Part shown: piece after piece, positions 51,111 to 55,584 of the stretch
How the letters are laid out: each line of letters opens with the position of its first letter
Position numbering within the stretch: the first letter of the stretch is position 1
NCBI GenBank assembly: GCA_002351705.1
Contig: DEHC01000033.1
Span: 1 to 55,584 of the forward strand
Direction: 5' to 3'
From: Gammaproteobacteria bacterium UBA2810
GTDB lineage: Bacteria > Pseudomonadota > Gammaproteobacteria > Enterobacterales > Succinivibrionaceae
Length of the DNA: 55,584 bases
The notes under the pieces: model-generated
Seen by the model: the letters and a program-made list of their open reading frames with translations, nothing else
Told to the model about the DNA's origin: nothing
The model's database searches: none
Made by a program: the position numbers and the translations under genes

Positions 51111-52367
51111 TTATGCCTTTTCAGTCCAGGAGACCACGGCCTCATTCCTGATGAGGTCCTCGAAGGTCTCGCGCTTCCTGATGAGGATCTCCCTGTCACC
51201 GTCAACCATCACCTCGGCTGCGCGGGGACGGGAGTTGTAGTTCGAGGACATCGAGAAGCCGTACGCGCCGGCGCCGGTCACTGCGATGACGGATCCCTCC
51301 CTTACGGCAAGCTCCCTGCCGCGCCCGAGGAAGTCGCCGGTCTCGCATACGGGGCCCACCACGTCATAGGTCTTCTTCTCAAGTCCCTTTTCGAGCTCCG
51401 CCTCCTCAATCTTCATCTCCGCCTGGTAGAGTGACGGCCTGATGAGATCGTTCATCGCGGTGTCGGTGATGGCGAACTCGCGGTCAGCGCCGTGCTTGAG
51501 GTAGAGCACCTTGCCGAGGAGGATCCCAGAGGGCGCGGAGAACGAACGGCCGGGCTCGACGATGAGGCTGAGGCCCCTCGTGGCGGCCTTGCCGGAGAGC
51601 AGGCTGATGTAGTCAGACGCTGCGGGCGGAACCTCGTCGATATAGTTGACGCCGAGGCCGCCTCCCATGTCGAGGTGCCTGAGGGTGATGCCCTTATCCT
51701 TCAGGCGGTCAACGACCTCGAGGACCTTGTCGGCTGCGTCCGAGAAGGGCTTCAAATCAAGGAGCTGCGAGCCGATGTGGCAGTCGATGCCGACGGCCTC
51801 GAGGTTCGGATCCTTTGCGGCCTTCTCATATAGCGCCTCGGCGCGCTCGACGGGGATGCCGAACTTGTTCTTCTTGAGCCCCGTTGAGATGTAGGGATGG
51901 GTCTTCGCGTCGACGTTCGGGTTCACCCTGATGGAGAACGGGGCCCTCAGGCCGAGGCGTCCCGCGGTGCGGGAGAGGGTCTCAAGCTCGGGCTCGGACT
52001 CGACGTTGAAGCAGAGAATGCCGGCCTTCAGCGCGAGCTCCATCTCGGCGACGGTCTTGCCGACTCCTGAATAGACGATCTTATGGGGATCTGCGCCGGC
52101 GCGGAGCGCCCTCTGCAGCTCTCCGCCGGAGACAATGTCGAAGCCGGAGCCGAGCGACGCCATGAGGGAGAGCACGCCGATGCTGCTGCAGGACTTCACC
52201 GAGTAGCAGACAAGGGCGGTCTTCGATGCCGAGGTGTAGTTCCGGTAAATCTCGCGGAAGGAGTTTGCCGAATAAACATAAAGCGGCGTGCCGTATTTCT
52301 CGGCAAGGGATTTTGCAGGGATGTCCTCAGCGTACAGGACGCCGTTTCTGTAATTGAATTTGCTCAT
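51111..52367 (-). CDS. lysA: Diaminopimelate decarboxylase
   Basis: 418 residues of the alanine-racemase-fold type III PLP enzymes. Lys58 in CYSVKS is the PLP lysine (the family usually has YAVKAN), followed by GSGFDIVSGGEL, HIGSQ, and the C-terminal GPVCETGDFL with the active-site cysteine. It makes lysine from meso-diaminopimelate. GAGG seven bases before the ATG. Insertion of lysA between lptM and dapF is found in several gammaproteobacteria but not in E. coli. A small GC hairpin (52411-52426) lies in the 89-base leader. Confidence 0.96.
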   Translation of the reverse strand: MSKFNYRNGVLYAEDIPAKSLAEKYGTPLYVYSANSFREIYRNYTSASKTALVCYSVKSCSSIGVLSLMASLGSGFDIVSGGELQRALRAGADPHKIVYSGVGKTVAEMELALKAGILCFNVESEPELETLSRTAGRLGLRAPFSIRVNPNVDAKTHPYISTGLKKNKFGIPVERAEALYEKAAKDPNLEAVGIDCHIGSQLLDLKPFSDAADKVLEVVDRLKDKGITLRHLDMGGGLGVNYIDEVPPAASDYISLLSGKAATRGLSLIVEPGRSFSAPSGILLGKVLYLKHGADREFAITDTAMNDLIRPSLYQAEMKIEEAELEKGLEKKTYDVVGPVCETGDFLGRGRELAVREGSVIAVTGAGAYGFSMSSNYNSRPRAAEVMVDGDREILIRKRETFEDLIRNEAVVSWTEKA

Positions 52368-52456
52368 TGCTGTTCCTCAGGGGAAAATCCCCGCCTTTGC
52401 TGCGTATGATCCCCGCATCCGCGGGGAGATGAAAATCCGTCCGTAATCAGCGCGCT

Positions 52457-52735
52457 CTACTTCGCGCCCTCAGAGCCGCTCTCCGGAGCTTCCTTGGTTC
52501 CGGCAGTGCCGGCAGCTGCTGTGCCATTTGCCCCTGTGCCGGTCTTCTGCTCCTCGGCGGCCGCGGCCTTTGCCGCTGCTGCCTGCTCTGCGGCAAGCCT
52601 CTGCTGCTCCGCGAGCTGCTCGGCCTGCAGCTCATCATAGTATTCCTGCGGCATGTAGAGCTCTCCCTTGAGGCCGCAGCCCGAAAGGAGGATTAGTGAT
52701 GAGGCAATGGCCAGCGCACGGATATATGATGACAT
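52457..52735 (-). CDS. lptM: Lipoprotein LptM (YifL family)
   Basis: 92 residues from the ATG at 52733-52735 (GGA nearby; another ATG is two codons upstream). A signal with lipobox LLSGC gives Cys20 as the lipidated residue, followed by the family hallmark GLKGELYMP. The tail is long, Ala/Gln/Glu-rich and low-complexity, about 60 residues. LptM helps assemble the LptDE lipopolysaccharide translocon in the outer membrane. First gene of the block. Confidence 0.88.
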   Translation of the reverse strand: MSSYIRALAIASSLILLSGCGLKGELYMPQEYYDELQAEQLAEQQRLAAEQAAAAKAAAAEEQKTGTGANGTAAAGTAGTKEAPESGSEGAK

Positions 52736-52741
52736 CGGCAT

Positions 52742-53170
52742 TCCAGAGAGTTGAAAAACACCGAAATTTTAGCATAACGGCAGATCTCCCGATAAGCCGC
52801 GGAATGAAAACCGAAGACTGCGGGAGGAGGGGACAGAGATACATTTGTCAGCAGGAAAGGCCGGAAGGACTAGATCATTTCCAGACTTGGGATCCGTGCC
52901 AGGAATCCTGGGTTTGATGTTCAAAAAAACTTGGGATTCGTGCCCAAAAATCTTTAGGTGCTGCTACAACCCGATGCTCTCAAACCAGAACATCACGGTG
53001 TGATTTACGGGTTTGAGGTTATGGCCGTGTTTTTTACAAACAACAGAGAGTGCCTGCAGCAGCATCATTCGACATCAGTGGCCCTGTACAGCGTCGCTTG
53101 GCGACATCGATCCATGTCGCCAGTGCCGCATCTGACTGTCAGCAAAGCTTAAACCAGGTCATGCGAGTGG
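52742..53170. other. Intergenic region between lptM and the DUF3990 gene
   Basis: No gene recognised. Two imperfect copies of ACTTGGGAT-C/T-CGTGCC occur near 52885 and 52929, and an eight-base inverted repeat GGCGACAT/ATGTCGCC forms a hairpin at 53100-53121. The upstream promoter of lptM should lie here, but no clear one was found. Confidence 0.4.
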
Positions 53171-53659
53171 TCAGACGGAACGCACCGGCCCAGCCTCAAT
53201 GAACCTGAGCAATTTCACGGCCTTTTCCGTATGGAGAAGAATCTGATCGAAGAGCCTGCGGACCTTCAGCCGTCTGATGGCTTCCTGTTTGGTCAGCGCC
53301 CCCGACTCATAAAGCATAATGGTCTCGTAGACGTTATCGTCAGCGACAGGGCCTTTGACAACATCATAATGATGGCTTTTATCTGCCCTTCTGCATCTGA
53401 CAACGAAGTCCAGCCAGGATGAATTTGGGCCGAGGAAACTTCGTATAGACAGCCCCCTTGACCTCAGATCATCTGGCAGTTCATAAACATTGACATAACA
53501 GCAAGGAGCCCCAGTCCTCTCTTTCTTGATTTTTGCCCATCTGAGAGCCTGGTCATGGTTTGAAGTCACATAGAAACCTGTGCCGAAATCGACCCTTTTC
53601 CGCGAGAAACCAGCTCTTGGAGTCTCAACAATCTGTGTACTGCCATGATATACAAGCAT
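53171..53659 (-). CDS. DUF3990 domain protein, ART-like toxin candidate
   Basis: 162 residues. LVYHGSTQIVETP, VDFGTGFYVTSNHDQALRWA and the later DVVKGPVADDNVYETI are the marks of DUF3990, a family with a predicted ADP-ribosyltransferase-like fold (likely active-site His5, Tyr30 and a later Glu). If so it would modify a protein or nucleic acid using NAD. Last of three closely spaced genes (5 bases after the DUF3791 gene), an arrangement common for DUF3791/DUF3990 and suggestive of a toxin-antitoxin module. Fold and role are recalled, not tested. Confidence 0.78.
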   Translation of the reverse strand: MLVYHGSTQIVETPRAGFSRKRVDFGTGFYVTSNHDQALRWAKIKKERTGAPCCYVNVYELPDDLRSRGLSIRSFLGPNSSWLDFVVRCRRADKSHHYDVVKGPVADDNVYETIMLYESGALTKQEAIRRLKVRRLFDQILLHTEKAVKLLRFIEAGPVRSV

Positions 53660-53664
53660 ATCTG

Positions 53665-53883
53665 TCAGGCCGTTCCCAAAGGATGGTGCAGAATATAGTC
53701 ATGAATATCTTCAACAATATACCCGCTGCCCTGGGTGTGCAGAACCTCATAACCGTCTTTAAGATAGCCGGACACGCCTGTTTTTTCAAACAGATCGTAT
53801 GTCTCCTTCCCGCTCAGGCCAAAATGGCTCTTATACGCCTCAAGACAGAAGATATAAAACCTGACAAAAGCATTCTCTTTCAT
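53665..53883 (-). CDS. DUF3791 domain protein (antitoxin candidate)
   Basis: 72 residues. FYIFCLEAYKSHFGLSGKET, DLFEKTGVSGYLKDGYEVLH and the ending YIVEDIHDYI match DUF3791 throughout. Small, acidic and helical, as expected of a partner that binds and silences the DUF3990 protein. Its ATG lies two bases after the upstream stop. Confidence 0.78.
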   Translation of the reverse strand: MKENAFVRFYIFCLEAYKSHFGLSGKETYDLFEKTGVSGYLKDGYEVLHTQGSGYIVEDIHDYILHHPLGTA

Positions 53884-53885
53884 CT

Positions 53886-54119
53886 TCAGTTGTCCGGATA
53901 AGTGAAATTGCCCGTCTCAAGCTCTTCCTTCAGCAGATCATAGAGTAGCGCCGGACTGTACCACCACATTTTTGTGCTTTCGTTCTCGAGGCTCGCATAG
54001 AGCTTCGAGCTGTAAAGTTCCCTGATGGCCTCGTCACTTCTCACTCCGTCACGCTGCATCTCCCTGATGATGGAGAAGACTTTAAGAGGCAGAAGCGCGC
54101 TGAATTTTTCCTTGTTCAT
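53886..54119 (-). CDS. Small protein of the DUF3791/DUF3990 operon
   Basis: 77 residues from the ATG at 54117-54119; an upstream in-frame extension to 54227 is hydrophobic but lacks support. The sequence has LPLKVFSIIREMQRD, LYSSKLYASLENESTKMWWY and SPALLYDLLKEEL. I recall similar unnamed proteins (LYxSxLYxxLEDExTKLW) next to DUF3791/DUF3990 pairs, so it is probably a third component. No DNA-binding motif is evident. Confidence 0.65.
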   Translation of the reverse strand: MNKEKFSALLPLKVFSIIREMQRDGVRSDEAIRELYSSKLYASLENESTKMWWYSPALLYDLLKEELETGNFTYPDN

Positions 54120-54286
54120 GAGGCAAATATATCCCGCAGAACAAGCAAAAGCAAACACCAGGTCAGTCCCAGGAAATGAGACTGGTAAAATACCTGATTG
54201 ACAGGAGATCCTATCATTGAACAGCAAAACAGGGACATGCCAGGGCAGTTTCTGTAAAAATGGCTTTCATCAACTGAGGTCAGAAT

Positions 54287-55118
54287 ATGAAAAAAAATTG
54301 CCTAGGGCCAAAGCTTCAGAAACATCAGGGACTCGGGCTCCATATACATCGACAAGACCCGTGAGATAAACCTGCTCATCAGCAAGGGCTGCAGGCTGTT
54401 TATCTCAAGGCCCAGGCGCTTCGGGAAGTCGCTCATGCTCGACACCGTCAGGACGCTCTTTGAATACGGCACGGAGCCGTATTTCAGGGACACCTGGATT
54501 TACGGCAGGTGGGAGGAAAATAAGTACCCTGTCCTGATGCTCAGCTTCCTGGACCTCGGGTTCACGCTGGAGTCATTCCGCAGAAGGCTATGCCTCGTCC
54601 TGAAAATATTTGCAGAAAGGCTGCGTCTTGATGCCTTCCATGAGGGCATGAGCGCCGGAGAATCCCTCACATCGCTTTTCTCAGCGCTCGGAAAGTCCGG
54701 CCGGCATATAGTCATCCTTATCGATGAGTACGACTGCCAGCTCTGTGCCTGCCGGAGTGATCCGGAATCATATGAGAGATTCAGAAAGGAGATCAGCAGC
54801 CTCTTTGAGATCATGAAGGGGCAGGAGTGCGTGCGCTTTCTCTGCGTAACTGGGGTAACAAGGCTTAAGGAGACAGCAGTTTTCTCGGATGAGCCGGAGA
54901 TCCGCGACGTGAGCTATGAGAGTGACCTTGCCTGCATCGCCGGATTCACTCCAGAGGAGACAGGGAAATACTATGCCGAGCACATCAGCTTCGCCGCTGC
55001 TCTCAGGAAAGGAATGCCCGGAGGACCAGTGTCTGATGAGGAGCGCGGCAGGCTTCTTCAGAGGCTCTCTGCCGAATACGGCGGCTTCTGCTTCGGGCAG
55101 ACTGCAGACCGGAATTAG
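54287..55118 (+). pseudogene. AAA-ATPase-like gene, frameshifted start and truncated end
   Basis: The ATG at 54287 begins MKK but an eight-A run (seven expected) shifts the frame; in the main frame a TAG at 54303-54305 precedes SFRNIRDSGSIYIDKTREI. From there the frame is open: ISRPRRFGKSLMLDT, IVILIDEYDCQL, VTGVTRLKETAVFS, up to AEYGGFCFGQTADRN, where the family would go on to the nuclease domain. An internal ATG at 54435 could give 227 residues, but start and end are lost compared with the 539-residue copy. Confidence 0.75.
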
Positions 55119-55129
55119 GTAATGATGTG

Positions 55130-55584
55130 ATGGAATATGCCGGGGAGGCATCAAACGATTACCAGAAACTCATGAGACAAAACTCAGAGAATGTAAGAAA
55201 TCACATCGCTGCAAGCCATTCTGAACAAGTGAAAAAAATTATTTCTCTTGTACCGGATGGCGGAAATTACAAGGATCTTCCCGAAGAATATGTCCATTCA
55301 AGAAATTTTCATGTTGCCTGGACTAGATTTGCAAGTGATAAGCCAGCCCCACGATAGATACTGGGCATAGACATCATTTTCATTATAAATACAATCGGGT
55401 TCCTACAGTAAGAGAGTGTGCCCGGCTTCAGTCTTTTCCTGAAAAATTTACTTTGATAGGTAGTGAATCTTCTCAATATCGAGCTTTGGGCAATGCAATC
55501 CCTCCGGTTATGTTTTGGTATGTAGCAAATAAAATTTCAAAATCATTGGTGCACAAAAATAAGAACTCAAACTTCCCAGTTCCA
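55130..55584 (+). pseudogene. C-terminal remnant of a C5 cytosine DNA methyltransferase
   Basis: Starts abruptly after the AAA pseudogene: EASNDYQKLMRQ, NHIAASHS, PDGGNYKDLP, FHVAWTRFASDKPAP. A one-base shift at about 55350 moves to a frame that continues with TIDTGHRHHFHYKYNR, motif IX RECARLQSFP and motif X GNAIPPVMFWYVA to the right edge. Motifs I-VIII (including the PCQ nucleophile) are absent upstream. It is the target-recognition/C-terminal half of a type II modification enzyme; no restriction gene is seen. The last residues lie beyond the window. Confidence 0.72.

Noticed and set aside
52411..52426. CCCCGC/GCGGGG hairpin upstream of lysA as a terminator or type I-E repeat
   Set aside because: No T-tract follows on either strand, and it is a single copy with no repeat partner, so neither reading is supported.
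1..55584. tRNA, rRNA or full insertion sequences
   Set aside because: No cloverleaf with a TTCGA-type arm, no rRNA sequence and no intact transposase were found by eye; a covariance-model scan would be needed to exclude small RNAs.

Overview
The window looks like chromosome of a GC-rich gut or rumen gammaproteobacterium, probably of the Succinivibrionaceae type. The main reason is the right-hand housekeeping block lptM-lysA-dapF-DUF484-xerC-yigB-uvrD, a gammaproteobacterial gene order. The many Sel1-repeat genes and AAA-ATPase-like/PD-(D/E)XK genes fit the same guess. The genus-level assignment is inference; no rRNA or tRNA gene was seen.

Layout. (1) 1-918: a cut-off AAA-ATPase-like gene. 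(2) 1149-6688: a divergent metabolic cluster with an esterase and an ATP-grasp ligase on the minus strand, and a second ATP-grasp ligase, a glutamate-cysteine-ligase-like enzyme and a class II glutamine amidotransferase on the plus strand. It looks like a small peptide or thiol pathway built around gamma-glutamyl chemistry. (3) 6689-9023: a decayed UPF0175 gene, a solitary CRISPR-like repeat, a SUKH (SMI1/KNR4) gene and a second esterase. (4) 9166-35638: a minus-strand array of Sel1-repeat genes, most of 400-1170 residues and none with a signal peptide. Two N-terminal types occur: type A has a conserved helical domain of about 110 residues, type B a short FTVxW-like lead. One member carries an in-frame ochre stop and one is cut off at an iteron-like repeat cluster. 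The array is interrupted at 21.0-23.3 kb by an AT-rich island with an RloA/AbiLi-type ATPase and a truncated RloB-like gene. (5) 35.6-43.1 kb: an AT-richer accessory island with two type II toxin-antitoxin pairs, remnants of AAA-ATPase-like genes, a duplicated Sel1 5' end, an antitoxin relic split by a type I-C-like CRISPR repeat plus a spacer-sized segment, an AAA/DUF4143 ATPase and one intact AAA/PD-(D/E)XK protein. (6) 43.2-45.4 kb: one more Sel1 gene. (7) 45.5-52.7 kb: the housekeeping block. (8) 53.2-55.6 kb: a three-gene DUF3791/DUF3990 operon that resembles a toxin-antitoxin module, another AAA pseudogene, and the C-terminal remains of a C5 DNA methyltransferase running off the right edge.

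Overall, a stable housekeeping segment and a possible gamma-glutamyl pathway flank a region where duplication, nonsense mutation and truncation of Sel1, AAA/nuclease, toxin-antitoxin and defence genes have been frequent. The best candidates for something undescribed are the expanded cytoplasmic Sel1 family with its type A domain, the ATP-grasp/GshA/amidotransferase cluster, the iteron-like hairpin repeats at 13.7-14.0 kb, and the CRISPR repeat-spacer-sized insertion in the antitoxin relic. All positions and translations were worked out by eye; no database search was run.
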